Source of the DNA: Thuidium tamariscinum
Taxonomy: Eukaryota > Streptophyta > Bryopsida > Hypnales > Thuidiaceae
Reading direction: 5' to 3'
DNA: 64,000 nucleotides
NCBI GenBank assembly: GCA_947034885.2
Contig: OX344751.2
Location: 4,030,001 to 4,094,000, forward strand
The stretch's first letter is position 1; each line of letters starts with the position of its first letter. The position numbers and the translations under genes are program-made. Below, one piece after another: positions 10,312-22,479 of this stretch. The notes beneath the pieces are model-generated. The model ran no database searches and had not been told where the DNA came from. It saw only the letters and a list, made by a program, of their open reading frames with translations.

Positions 10312-13300
10312 ATGGGGCGAGGAAACGAGGAAGGTGCAAGTCTGTGGAGTGTGATTTCGGCATTGTTGGTGGCCCAAGTGGTATCCGGAGGGTACGATGT
10401 TGTGACGCAGGCGAATCCGGTGTACGGGGCGAAGAGCCTGGTGTTTCGTGTCTATGGAGATGTTGCTGCCGTTTTGGTGTTATTTCCTGCTGCTCTCATC
10501 TTGGAAAGGTGAGATCAATTTTTTTTCTTGGGACAGTTTTGGTGGGCAAATTTTAGAGTGGAAGGATTGGTTCTTCAGTTCTCATTCCAAGGAAACTGGG
10601 CTTTGAATCACTTTTTGGATCACTTTGTTGTGAATCAGAGCAGGTCTGTTCTGTTCTGTTCTATTCTATTTTGTTGGTTTTCTATTCTGACCCGGCGTCT
10701 GTGTACAATTTTAAAACTAGAATGGTCAGTGGATAATCCACCCATCCATCCACGGAACCTTGTCTTTCAATCCCTTTCAATTTTTTAGGTTATTGAGTTC
10801 TGAATCGTAGCAGGTTGGTTTGCTCTGTTCGTGTTCTTTTCTTTCTCAGCTCTACTGTTGAATTTTTTCCATAGATTTCCAGGAAAGAGATTGGTGGATT
10901 ATTGCAACAGTCAATCCACGGCCGGAATGTCGTCTTTTGATCCTTTTCATTTTTTTAGGTCATTCGATTCAGAATCATAGCTGGTGGATCTGTTCTGTGG
11001 GTATTCTCTTCTTCCCAGCGCCCACTTCCACTTTGTTGCACTAGTTTCTTTATAATGGTTTGATGGATTTTCAAGCATTCCACGGAATGTCATCTTTCAA
11101 TGCCTTTCGTCTTTTTTATGGCATTTGGTTCGGAGTCATAGCAGAGTGGTTTGTTCAGTTAATATTTCTCCCTAAGCTCTGGAGGATTGATTGTGTTCGG
11201 CGCGCTTCATGCAATGTTTTAGGTCACGTACTGTGGTGCATAGCCCCCGAAGAACTAAATTGCGCCCCATGAGACTTGAAGCAGTTTTGAGTACATCATA
11301 GGAGGATTTACTTTTGTTCGAATTTTCTTGTTTTTGTCGAACACTTGCAATGTTCAGGGGATGTAGGATTGACCCATTTGAATTACATTGTTTACAACAT
11401 GATCAATCGGATTCGGCAATTCTAAACCATGAATTCTTGGGTTAATGAATGAGCGCAAATTAGAAAGGAATGACCCAGTTTGCGATATCTGATGAAGTTG
11501 TTTTGCATCTTTCTCTCTTGTGCAGGCACAACCCTCTTAGGCTTTCGCGGCGCGTTGTTGCCCAATTGGTTCTTCTGGGATTGATTGGGTGAGTAGGTTG
11601 CACTGTTTATCAGGTTTGCACTTTGGTGTGCAATCGTAAATCTGACTCTCATTCCTTTTACATCTTAAGTTCAAGAATTTCAAGCCTGTGACATCAATCA
11701 CTTCAATAGCTCCCTGATAGTAACTCTTGAATTGAGCAAGAAGGAAAATGTTCTCATCCTTACTGATTGAATGCCGTATTCTTTTACATGTTTTCTGCTG
11801 AATAGTGCACAACTAAGGAACGTTATGATCCGGTCATACTCTTAAGAACCGTGTTTCTTTCAGAATCTTTGGAAGTCAGATTCTGCTGTTCTTCGGCTTG
11901 GAGCGAACAACTGCAGAATTCTCTTCGGTGATGCAGACGTCGATCCCCGTCTTCACGGCTGTCATAGCTCTTTTGTTTGGGTGAGTACAAAGATTATGCC
12001 ATGCTTTTATTGAAAGACCGCTTTGGGTCAAAATGCTACAATTGCTGACCAATTTATTAGATCAATACCTGAGTGCGCTCTCTAAAACTTGAGGTCCAAA
12101 CTTGTCCACCGAATTAAAGTTTGAACTTCAATTCAATATTGAGCACCCCTAGGTTTCAGCGATTTTGAGTAGTGTCTCTTATTAGAATAGATTTTATCTA
12201 TTCATTTCTAGTATGTATCTTGTCCCCATTTTGGACGGGATTCCAACGTGCTAAAATGAGTTTTATTTAGATATCATTTGAATAAGTTATTCATTTTCAA
12301 CGCTTCACTCGTAGACCGTGGGTAGGCTTTGATTCTCCTGTTGCCGTATATTGCCCAATTCACTAGATTCCAAAGCTGTTTCTGACAGTAGTGCTTCACG
12401 TATGGCCTACTCTCGGCAAAATGTATTTGTTCACTTCCTTAAAGCAAGATCCCTACTTGTGATTTAGTTCTGGAAATTTTAGATAGCTCGCGTTTTTCTT
12501 CTTGTCGGCAGAAGTGCCAGCAGAGGATTCAGCTTCATATGAGTTGTAGTTTAGTGAGACATTCTCAGTTCTGATAAAACGCTAAACACAACAAGAACGG
12601 CATGTTTTTTAATAATGGCAAATAAACAAAGTTGTACAGTACAGTATCGTGATCAAGACTGAGAACTGAATCTTGATAATTGAATCACTCGTGGTTCACA
12701 GGGTGGAGAAGTTGAATTTGCGGAGGAGAGACAGTCGATCTAAATTAGCTGGAATCACGTTCTGTTGTGCTGGCGCAATACTCATGATCTTCTACAGAGG
12801 CCCGCCTGTTCTGGGTTGGTTCAACCTGGGTGCAGTTGGACCTAACGCCAGTCGTTTTAATCTGCTTGAAATTGAGGACTGGAAGGTTGGAGCTGCTTGT
12901 TTGATAGGAAGTGGCCTGTGCATTGCGCTTTTCATCAACCTGCAGGTGCTCATTTCTTCTTGTGGGATATTGTTTTTACAGTAAATAATCTTCGTTTGTT
13001 GCATCTTTCTTTCTACTTTCAATGACGTGACTGTAAGCAGGTCAAGATTATCCACAGCCTTCACTTTTTGTGATCACAACACACTCATTTTAAATTTGGT
13101 TGTTTGCACGCAGACACCTTTGCTGAAGCAATCTCCAGCCCCAGTCTCTTTGGTTGCTTATTCTTATTTGTTTGGTACAATTATAATGGGCGCTGCAAGC
13201 TACTTCTTAGTCCATGACTCTACCTGGATTCTGGACTGGAATTTTAACCTAATTGTTGTCTTGTACAATGTAAGTCACTAACCTTGTCACAAATGATTAA

Positions 13301-14325
13301 CGTTCTCCAGCATTTAAAGTATTCTCGGATGGTTAAGGAATCATCTTGTATGAACAGAGAAGAGTCTATCTAACCTTTGCACGGCCGTCGCTTGCAGGGG
13401 ATAATCTCGTCTGCTCTACACTTTGGACTTGTGTCTTGGGCACTGTCCAAAGTAGGTCCGTTATTTGTGGCCAGCTACCTTCCTATTCAACCTATTTCGT
13501 CAACGCTGCTTGCCCTCATCTTTTTGAAGAGCATACTCTACTTGGGAAGGTAAGCTAATTTAGACTAAGGAAACCAAACTGAAACCTGGGTACTTGTGAT
13601 ATACTCCCTCCCGTCACGAAATGATTGTCCACTTTGAATGTCATGTGCTTCTTTTTAATTGTTTTGAGTAGCTCAAACGGAGACTTCCTTGTGGCTAATT
13701 TTATCTAGATTGCAATGAACACATGCTATGTTCTTCATTGATTCTAGCGATATAATATTGATGGCCTTTCTTAATTATGCTTTTCACAATATGATCAAAA
13801 AATTGGCTCAAAAAAATACCAATCATTTTGGGACGGAGGGAGTATTCTTTTCGAGGAATGGAAAGACACAAATCTCAGTTGACACTCTACTGCAGACCCT
13901 ACGGCGTGCGAGGATAGTCTCAAGCATTGAATTTAACTCGAGGATACTAGTCTGCAATCTGCGTAATGAATCCACCTTGAGGGACTCATTGGCTGCGGGA
14001 TTGTTTGTGAAGTGGCTGTAGGGTTTTAGGTTTTTAGGGTTTAGGCCTCCTGGCTTGCTGCAGACTTCGGCGTTGGTTGATTGCCTATAACTTAGTCCAG
14101 TTTTGAATCTGACAAGCATTCTGCCTGTTGCTTGCTTGCAGTGTGTTGGGAACAGGCTTGATCATTCTGGGTTTATTGCTGGTTGGCTGGGCTCGTGAAG
14201 AGTCCATGAGGTTGAGTACCCTCTCCAGGATAGTGGAGCGGAGCAGTCGATATCCGAGAGTTGCATCTGAAGCTCACGCTCCGGATCTTCGAGCACCCCT
14301 TTTCCAGGTAAACCCACCTGCTTGA
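10312..14325 (+). CDS. WAT1-related (MtN21/EamA-like) transporter, 7 exons
   Basis: Exons are 10312-10508, 11526-11588, 11864-11980, 12702-12945, 13114-13269, 13398-13549 and 14142-14325. Phases agree throughout and give 370 aa, close to the family's usual 360-400 aa. The protein is a chain of hydrophobic helices arranged as two EamA (drug/metabolite transporter) halves. Recognisable family blocks are the N-terminal SLVFRVYGDVAAVLVLFPAA, SVMQTSIPVFTAVIALLFG in the first half, the exon-5 segment SPAPVSLVAYSYLFGT, and SYLPIQPISSTLLALIF followed by YLGSVLGTGLIILGLLLVGWA near the end. Arabidopsis WAT1 is a tonoplast auxin exporter, but relatives transport other small molecules, so the substrate here is unknown. 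Intron 1 carries a tandem array and intron 6 a MITE. I end the CDS at the TGA read through GTAAAC in exon 7. That site could also be a splice donor leading to a further exon. Confidence 0.9.
10600..11160 (+). repeat. ~165-bp tandem array in WAT1 intron 1
   Basis: Three and a half diverged units lie head to tail. Diagnostic segments such as 'cacgga...ttcaat/gat ccttt...ttttttaggt catt' start near 10752, 10918 and 11080. The companion segment 'gaatc..agcaggt..gttctgtt' occurs near 10635, 10803, 10973 and 11135. The period is about 165 bp. It is intronic and non-coding. Confidence 0.6.
13602..13844. mobile_element. Stowaway-like MITE in WAT1 intron 6
   Basis: The left end is TACTCCCTCCCGTCACGAAA and the reverse complement of the right end is TACTCCCTCCGTCCCAAAAT. 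This is the hallmark CTCCCTCCGTCCC terminal repeat of Stowaway (Tc1/mariner) MITEs, bounded by TA dinucleotides as expected of the TA target duplication. Both arms continue into ATGATTG. Length is about 240 bp with no coding capacity. It lies between the splice sites of intron 6 and does not interrupt coding sequence. Confidence 0.85.
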
Positions 14326-14410
14326 TGAATTCACTGCATAGATGACCTTGTTTATGAGAATTTGTAGCCTATTCTTTGAGGCACATCTGCTGCATTAAGG
14401 TACATACTTA

Positions 14411-14646
14411 TTAACCCCTCAACACCTCAATCCTTTTTTTAAATTTTTGCACATTTTTGTTTATATCTTTGTGCAAAAATATCTTTTACCAGAATTTTTT
14501 TCAATTGGTCATTAAGGTTGGCTTTCCAAGATTCAAGTATTACATTGAATGAATTAGAAGTTAGTTGAACTAATGAATGCCTTGAACCCCTCCATTCATT
14601 GCCATTCATTGTCAAGAATATGGATGTTGGAGTGCTTAAGGGTTTA
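14411..14646. repeat. TTAACCC-ended small repeat, copy 2 (inverted)
   Basis: The reverse complement aligns with 9096-9346 and 21547-21778. Shared features are the 'aatttttgcacatttttg' tract, the 'ggtcattaagg' tract and the 'atggatgttggagtgcttaa' tract. Ends are TTAACCCC and AAGGGTTTA. It lies just beyond the 3' end of the WAT1-like gene. Confidence 0.6.
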
Positions 14647-15188
14647 TGTATTTTTGCACTTGGTGTTAAGTTTGGTGTTAGCAAGAATCTTAGGAGTGAA
14701 TTTAGGATGCACACCATTGGACTAGATTTACTTTGTTAACATCACTTGTAACACTTAGTGCAAACATGGTTCTTAGTTGTCTTTATACTGTTGGTGTGTT
14801 CTTTTTTTGTATTGGATTATTGACATCAAAACATAACATGTTTAGGTTATCTAGACTATTTTAGGAACTTGGTGACATCATACACATGATTTTTTCCTTG
14901 TAGTATGCATACACAAGTTGAGTTACTATATGTACATATTTGGTTTCAAAAGAAATTGAGTAGTGAATAGTTTAGTTATTGAGTAGTTTAGGAAATCATT
15001 CTAATAGCATGACCATCAACTTACAATAAGGTGGGATGTTTCCTTGTTTGATAGGGTGAACATTCACAGGTGTAGATTAAAGCTCTTTGATAAGTGTTGG
15101 AAAGTGCACCAATTCAAGAAACGATGGAGTAATGTTGAGAAGTGATCATTAGGTTTGTAGATTTTAGATTGGAAGGTAAAGGTCACAA
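14647..15188. other. Intergenic, nothing recognised
   Basis: AT-rich sequence between the WAT1-like gene and a MITE. No convincing open frame, RNA gene or repeat match was seen. Confidence 0.4.
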
Positions 15189-15496
15189 CAATAGAACCTC
15201 TCTAAAGTAACAACTTCTTTATACCCTTTAAAGTTATCACCTCTCTATACTCTCTAAAGTAATCACCTCTCTATTCCCTTTAAAGTAATCACTTCTCTAT
15301 ACTCTTTAAAAAAATGAATCTCTCTATTTACTCTAAAGTAATCACCTCTCTATACTCTCTAAGGAGGTAGTCACTCTAGTCCTACCTTGGGCCACATACA
15401 AATCTCTATCATGTAATGACCTTCCCTAGTGTAACAACCTCTCTTATGGAGTATAATCATCTAGTCCCAGCCATTTACTTTAGAGAGGTTCTAGTG
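15189..15496. mobile_element. pogo-like MITE with internal tandem repeats
   Basis: The left end reads CAATAGAACCTCTCTAAAGT and the reverse complement of the right end reads CACTAGAACCTCTCTAAAGT. This matches the ACCTCTATAAA-type terminal repeats of plant pogo/Emigrant-like Tc1/mariner MITEs. From about 15199 to 15362 the interior is a run of ~26-bp units of the form ACTCTCTAAAGTAATCACCT, about six copies, apparently derived by amplification of the terminal repeat. A clear TA duplication is not preserved on the left. Confidence 0.65.
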
Positions 15497-16292
15497 TATT
15501 TGGGTCTCTTTTTAGCATAGTGTGATTTTGGGGAGATGTACAGAGCTGTGGATAGATCTTTCAATACTGTTGAGATCACATTCTCTTAGTGAAAACTAGG
15601 TCAAATTTTGTACTGCAGTTTTAAAGTGAAAAGTGGGGGGGTTTTACTTCTGAAAATGACAAGCAGCCAGCCTCTTTTTCCATTTAAAAATCGGTGGACG
15701 TACAAATATTCCTATTTTTGGATTGCTGCCAGTCATGTCTTGACAAGTCCTTTTTAACTGCGGTCTTCTTCAATGGTGCAGCAATGTGATGAAATCTTCT
15801 ATTAATTGTTGCATAATGGTAAGCAATTCAAAAACTCTTGATCAACTTGTCAAGATGACTTCTTCATATTGAAGTGGACAGCAATTAGGGAAGCAGCCGC
15901 TCACTACACGTCGTAGGTGTAAAGGAAGAATCAATTCATCACAATGCATGGCATAATCTACAATGTCTCAGTTGAATAAAAATCAGTGTATATTGTTTAC
16001 CAAGTACACCAAGTAACGAACAGCACTGCCATTTTACAGCACCTACTGTAATTTACAAATGAGAAGCACATAGGTTCTCAACAACCACACATGGCCTTTT
16101 GTGAGTACGGTCTCATACCTAATGACTTCGTGTCGATCACACATTCTCACAATAGACTCCTGAGCGTTTGATCATATGCTACAGGGTCTAATAACCAAGA
16201 AATCGTGAAAAGGAGTTACGTCGGCTTGGTACATTACACCACTCGGCTAACCTACAGTAGTTTCTACTCTAAAAACCGAGACAAGGATGACA
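15497..16292. other. 3' flank of ARL8
   Basis: The first half is AT-rich intergenic DNA. From about 15900 composition is more balanced and probably represents the 3' untranslated region of the minus-strand ARL8 gene, whose stop is at 16293-16295. No other gene is recognised. Confidence 0.4.
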
Positions 16293-18875
16293 TCAACTCT
16301 TGGACTTTGAATGCTTGACAAGCCAGTCAATGACAATATCAATATTGGTTGAATTTTTGCATGAGATAGTGTAGCATGCAACCTCTCTATCTGTAAGTCC
16401 TTGAAGCCCCCTGCATCAATGATTTTATTTTGTCAGCATCGCATGTTTCGGCGCAATATGAGACAAGAAGCGCTGGATTTGGTTAATACAAAGAAATCTT
16501 TCCAGGAGTTTTGCGCCACAGAAACTCAGTATATTTGATGGCTACCGTGATTCAATGTGCGAACTCACTCATTTTCTCATAAGTGAGTCCAGCTGCCAGT
16601 GTAAGCTTTTGCGAGACTTCTGGACAAAGAGAAAGGAAGAGAAGAGAACGTACATTTGCTCAATAAGCGCTTTTTTCGAAAGCGCTTCAGGCTTATCGAT
16701 CTTGTTGCCCAGTACTAGCAAGGGAGTCCCAGCAAGTGAAGGCTTGTTCACCAAGTCATGCAGCTCATTCTTTGAAATCGCAATGTTTTCCCTGTCTGCT
16801 GCATCCACAACGTACCTGGAAACTTCACCAATTCAATCGCCCATTCACCTTAAAAGTCTAAAACTCAATTCATAGTCGACTCGCAATTGGTGAGCGAGTG
16901 CTTCAGAATTATAAGCTGATCTAGCCATATTACAGGTTGTTCCCAAGCAGGGAAACAGCGTACATTGTTTTACACTAGAATTACCCCTCTCCAAACTCAG
17001 TGAGTACTTTCTAGTACACCAGGCATGCAGATGCGAGATTTTAGAACGTATACAATGAAGTCTTACACAATTGCAGAAACGCCACGACAATAACGCTCCC
17101 ACATGCTTCGGAATCGAGGTTGACCACCGAGATCCCAAAGCTTGATCGTCACACTGCCTTTCGTCACCTTGCGCATATTAAATCCAACCTGCATTGTACC
17201 AAAAACATCCTGAGAACCTCTGAGCATCTGAAAGAAATCTTACGACAATCCCGAATTTTGAGCGAGTGACTTAATCCATCACGGCCACTTCTGCTAAGAA
17301 CATATATAAGAATAAGCACATCTCCACGCTGCAAGGGAAGACATTTACACAGAAAGCATTCGATTAACAGCAGAAATGAGAACAATTACTCGAACTAACG
17401 TCAAATCATTTTCAACAATGTTCTGAATGAGACAGCATACCGTAGGTATCATGTCCTCAGTAAAGCCCCCCGTCTGCAAAGCAACATATCAGCCCGAAAT
17501 CAGCACGCATCTATTTAAGTAGCTGGGTGAATTCACACAAAACATATAATACATTACATAAATTAGTACTGCAGTTCCCAGTCGAATCTTTCCAGTATAT
17601 ATGTAGCGTTTTCAGGGGAACAGCGCCAGTATCTTCTGCCAATGAAGTGCTCTCTAGCTAATTAAATTGTCGTGATCATCATTTCCGATCGTCTCTGTCT
17701 GGATGATTTCTTCGTACCCTCGTCTCCAAACGTCTCACTCAATCACTCGCCTTAAGAGGACGAACAAGCGAGGAAGTTCAAAGAGCAATCTAGTCGAACT
17801 AAGAAAGCAAACTATCCCTCGGGCAACTCCAAGTCCATTTACTACTCAAACCACAGAGACTTTCGCGTGCTCGGAAAAGCTCAAAGAGACTAATAGTGTC
17901 GGCACTTTAGGTGGTCGCGTTCCTTTTGCAGCTAGATATTAAGTAAGCTACACTGATTTGTCCTAGGAGGGGGGGAGGGGATTAGCATCACATAGAAAAT
18001 TAATGTGAACACAAAATTTTAATTTTTGGAAATTGGTACAAAACAGGAATATTTCAACCTACACTAATTCATAGTGTGAATTTGGTAAACTAGTTTGAGG
18101 ACAAATCAAAGTAGTAAATATTGCCAAGATATAAACAGACGTAAACAGGGGATGGAAACACTAACCGCAATGACATTCACGAGAGACGTTTTCCCAGCAT
18201 TTTGTAACCCTATCAAAGACAGCTCCATCTCTTGCTTGAAAAAGAGACTGTCCACATTGTGACCAACATCAATCACGTCAGGACAGAGTCCGCCTCTTGC
18301 TAACTGCAAGTAAATCCTCTAATTTGCAGTTTTAGAATTCGCAATTCAATAAACCACGTGCAATTAACTGTTAAGAATCCAAACTCGACACTTAAGTAAA
18401 CATATCATGAAATTCAGAAAGAGTGTGTCCTTCGATTCCCAAATCAATACAGAGAAAAACGAACACAAAAAAATAGTAACCACACCTACTTACGACACCT
18501 ACCTAAATCCGACACTCGAAAATCTTGCACACTGAGTTCATATTGACTTTGAGAATGTCCAATAAGCACCTCAACATCAGATAATATAGATCACCATCAA
18601 CCACGAACCGGAATAACTTTTCCATACGGTATCCTAATAATTTACTCTTTCGATGCGTTGGAATCGTCTAAAAAGAATACTTAGAAATCAGGCCATCCTA
18701 ATCAGTAGAAACTCTGCTCACCGCTTTAATTACCGCAATAAGATCTAAGTACCTTAGAACCAGAAAGACCTACGAAATCAAAACCTCATCTATTTTCTAA
18801 TCGTTTTCTAACAATCCAAATCGATGTAAGAAACTACCTGCGGAGCCAATTGAGGAAGTAATCCCATATCCCCAT
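16293..18875 (-). CDS. ARL8: ARL8-type small GTPase, 6 exons
   Basis: On the minus strand the coding exons are 18875-18838, 18247-18166, 17473-17441, 17188-17067, 16815-16654 and 16410-16293. All phases agree and give 184 aa, the family length. The N-terminus [20 protein letters not shown] is the ARL8 amphipathic membrane-anchoring helix; there is no N-myristoylation-type Arf start. GTP-binding motifs are all present: P-loop GLQNAGKT, switch I around EDMIPTVGFNM, WDLGGQ (switch II), NKID, and SCKN near the end. In animals ARL8 recruits kinesin/HOPS effectors to lysosomes; in plants relatives act on endomembranes/vacuole and are hijacked by tobamoviruses as host factors. It appears intact and functional. 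The very short 33-nt exon 3 is typical of conserved ARL8 gene structure. Confidence 0.96.
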
Positions 18876-19489
18876 CGAAGTGGCACCGAATTCGTCCCAG
18901 AGATCTCAAACTTCGACTCAGAATCGCTTAAAAACTCCCCGCGCACTAAGCGCCTTCCAACTCTGTGTAAAAATAAAAAAATTATACGTATTCACAGAAC
19001 CAGCAACCACGATCGCACGCCGTAAACAACCGAAACGAACACACTTCCACTCCAACGTCGTGCTCACTCAAGAAATGGCTCCAATAAATGCGAAAATTTC
19101 TGAAATTTCGAGAATTCGAACTTTGCCAGCATCAGGAGCCCGTGCTACAACAGAAAGAGGAAGGAAAACGACGACGAAGTCTAGTAGGAAGTAGCAAATG
19201 GCGGAGCAAACATCGGAAATGAAACACGGAGGACTTGTTCATGTGAGACCGACGGACGGGCTTCGGGCTTCTTTCAGTTGTCGAGGAGGACGGCTGGGAC
19301 GGGTCTGGGCGGAGCGGGTCCGGTGATTGGCAACACGGGCCGCCCGGGACACGTGGCGACACGGCAGTCACTGGCATGTCTTTGCCGGAGTCTTTTCTTC
19401 GGACAAGGCCTGACAAAGGCTCGGCTATCGATCCGAGCCTCCGAGGGGTTTATTTATCAGCTATTTTCCTTCAATTCCCATTCTGTATT
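18876..19489 (-). other. 5' flank of ARL8
   Basis: Upstream of the minus-strand ARL8 start. From about 19130 to 19440 GC content rises sharply, consistent with a promoter/5' untranslated region. Open frames on both strands here (for example 18880-19194 and 19132-19416) have no family signal. Confidence 0.45.
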
Positions 19490-19856
19490 AGGGGGTGTCA
19501 CAGCACTTCCGAAGACCTCAGAATTCTTCGAGAAAGAGTACGTGGTGCACCGGGAGCGAAAGGCGGACGCGAAATTCTCAGAGAAAACAGAGTGCCGTTT
19601 CTTCTCCTCCGCGGGTGAAGAAACGGCGTTTTTGAAAATTTTCTTAAAGAATTTCTTAAAGCCCTCGACTTGGCACAAGTATTGGAGCTCCCAACCCAGC
19701 TGTGCGAGCCAAGAATTCTTGCAGAATCGTTGCGAACAGCAGAAAGGGGTGTCACGGCTCCTCCACTCTACAACAGTTTTCATTGGCTCCCGAAAAATCT
19801 CACCAACTTGGGTTTCCCTGAGAAATTGAGTTTCTCTGAGGAGCTGTGACCCCCCT
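19490..19856. mobile_element. Small TIR element near the ARL8 promoter
   Basis: The left end is AGGGGGTGTCACAGC and the reverse complement of the right end is AGGGGGGTCACAGCTCC. The trinucleotide ATT flanks both sides (19487-19489 and 19857-19859), a plausible 3-bp target duplication. A second copy of the end motif, GGGGTGTCACGGCTCC, occurs internally near 19745. A perfect 11-bp hairpin stem (GCCGTTTCTTC) lies at 19594-19604/19617-19627. It resembles PIF/Harbinger-size non-autonomous elements, but superfamily is not certain. Several open frames run through it, none recognisable. Confidence 0.55.
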
Positions 19857-20399
19857 ATTGAACCGGTTTCTGAAATTTGGAGTTTTCGCCTATTTTTTAC
19901 TCAAAATTTAAATTACATAATTTTTTCACCATTTTTTTTTCCAATGTTTCGAAATAGCAATCAGTTTTTTTCCCAATTTCACCTGCTAACTTTAAACTAG
20001 TTGTTGGTTCTTCCTTAACATGAGTAGAGTGATGAAGCATAGTAGCCATGGATGAAATATGTAAAATGGAAATAAAGAATAATTTATTCATTTAATACAT
20101 TATACATAATCATCATCTAAAATGAATCCATGTTGTCTCTAAATTTTGTAGCAATTTTGCAACTAAAAAATAATAATATATTGACAAAAGATTTCTTTCT
20201 AAAATAAATTTAATGTCAAAAAAATTTAGTACCCAAAAAAATAAAATGGATCAAAGGTTCATGGATTGGTTTGGCAAATTTTACTTGCACCCCAATATTT
20301 ATGGCAAGAACTACATTGCTTCCAAATTTTCCACTTTAGTGAAAACATACATTAGAAGAAATTTTGAGGGCTAAACAAACTCATAAGTTCTCTCAAGTG

Positions 20400-20720
20400 C
20401 CTACAAGTTTTTGGATTGTAGAAACTTACCACATCAATACACTGATGTGGTCCAAATGAGATGATATCTATTAAATAGTTGCATTATTTAGTTTTTTTTA
20501 GTTTTTTTAAAATTAAAAATTTTAATCGATTTTCAAATTTAAAATAATTTTTAAAAAGTTTCGAGAAAAGGTGTTTTTTTTCAAAAATTCAAAAATTCAG
20601 GTAATATGATCTCATTCACAACTTCTTGAATAGCATAGAAAACAACAAGAAGAAGAGCTCTAAAACCCCTTCCTTGCCTTCAAATTTCATTTTCTCAAAT
20701 TTGTATATTTTTCATACAAT
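20400..20720 (+). repeat. Dispersed repeat, direct copy at 23430-23720
   Basis: Both copies share the order: a CCACATCAATA tract, then a TATTATTTA-rich stretch, then TTCAAAAATTCAG, then a tract ending CCTTCAAATTT/CCCTCAAATGT. They are diverged and non-coding. Confidence 0.45.
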
Positions 20721-21546
20721 AAATACTAATAGGGATGAAGTATTTGTCTTACATTGTTTTTAGACTTATAAAGATCAAAGAGGCATGGTAGTCCATAGTA
20801 AACTTCATTAGTAAATTTGAAATCCCCTAAAATACAAAAGTTGTATATCTTTTTGTCTTGACAAACTTTAAATATGGTATTTTTAGAATATTGCTTAAAA
20901 GAGTTTTTTGGGACCCATAGTGTTAAAATGTTATATAACTTACATAAGAATTGAGAAAAATGTGGATAAATGAAAAATTAATCTATAGAGATGAAAGAGT
21001 ATTTTTATACAATTTTCATCATTTTCAAAACTCTTAGGGGTAAAAGTTTAAAAAATAAGTGTAGTTTCCTAAAGAAAAACTAATTGAATTTTTGAATTTG
21101 CTCGTAGATTATACATGAAGATTACAAGACAACAATCAAAAGATTAATAAGATTGAGCTCAAATGAAAGACTTGAAAGCACTACTTTAGTTGAATGGTTA
21201 TACTATCTTTGTCAAAGATTCAATGACTAAAACATTTGATGAAATTATTAGTAAACTCAATACAAGGTAACGTAATCCAATTGGTTTCATAAACTATTTC
21301 CAACACTCTCATATTATTTCCCAAATTTTCGAAGTTGATAGCATAAAGTAACCTCTATGAATCACTAGACTCATCTTGAACGAATGCCCTTGAAGCATCA
21401 AATGCCTCAATTCTCATTAAATACTTTAAAAAAAACTCTTCACCTCTTATTGATTGCAAGTTTTTAAAAAAATTATTAATTTTGAATCATCGAGTGTTCA
21501 TTTTAGTCCATTTTTTGAATGCTAAAAGGAGAATGGAAAATAGCAC

Positions 21547-21778
21547 TTAACCTAGCTTGAAGCGCTCCGATGTCCATATTTTGGACGATGACAAAGGGCT
21601 TCAAGGCACTGTTTCATCCAATTATCTTCTCATTTATCAAATGTAACACTTGAATCTAGAAGAGACAACCTTCCTTAATGACCAAATTCATTAAATTCTG
21701 TTAAATGATATATTTGAACAAAGTTATAAGCGAAAATGTGCAAAAATTCAAAAAAAGGTTGAGACATTTTAGGGTTAA
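21547..21778. repeat. TTAACCC-ended small repeat, copy 3
   Basis: Same family and orientation as 9096-9346. It starts TTAACCTAGCTTGAAGCG and ends TTTTAGGGTTAA. By eye this copy and copy 1 are the most similar pair. Confidence 0.6.
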
Positions 21779-22479
21779 ATGACATCAATGGTATAAAAAA
21801 GGCAACAATCCTCCCTATGCTAAGAAGCTATTATGCTTTGCTAGATACCTACAAGGGACTTACCAGCTATTTCAAGGACTAGCTAGGAGTTGTCTTAAGT
21901 GAAGGCCATATAAGACAATTTTGTTCATTGTAGGTTCTCAAGGATGGAAAAGGGACTATAATGTTATAATTATAATCATTGTTTCTACCTTACGCAGCCC
22001 ATGTGGTAGTAGGGGATTGCAAGAATTCTTGCAAAGGAATAGTATAATTGACAGCTGAGAGGTTCTCCAATTCTTATTAGAAGGGCGGTGCAAAAAGCCC
22101 AAATACTCCGGACTATGGCAGGTGTCTTGCCCTCTTTGGTTGGAAGCCGGGCTCTCCCGATCAGTGATCTCAAAATAGATTCAGGGTTTTTAGCCAAATG
22201 TTCATTTTTGGAAGATTTTTTAAAATTTATATAAAGGGCATGAAAAAATTAAGTAGAAAATGAGCGAAATTTAGTCAGTTTTGGAATCACTACTCTCGAT
22301 TCCCAGGCAAGCACATTAACTTATGGTTCCGCTCTTTTCATCAAGCGCTTCCCCATGAGAATCTTACTGGTCATTCAAACAAATCAATTTTTCATTTAGT
22401 GTGGAAGTGGAAACATCTAAAATTTTCAAAATAAGTGATTCCGCATAGTTGGAGGTATCTTTTTCTAGAAGCAAAAATC

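Noticed and set aside
16569-17138. Separate small genes suggested by short minus-strand frames.
   Set aside because: They are individual ARL8 exons read through into introns.
19278-19829. 183-codon plus-strand open frame near the ARL8 promoter.
   Set aside because: It runs through GC-rich promoter sequence and a TIR element, has overlapping frames on both strands and no family signal.
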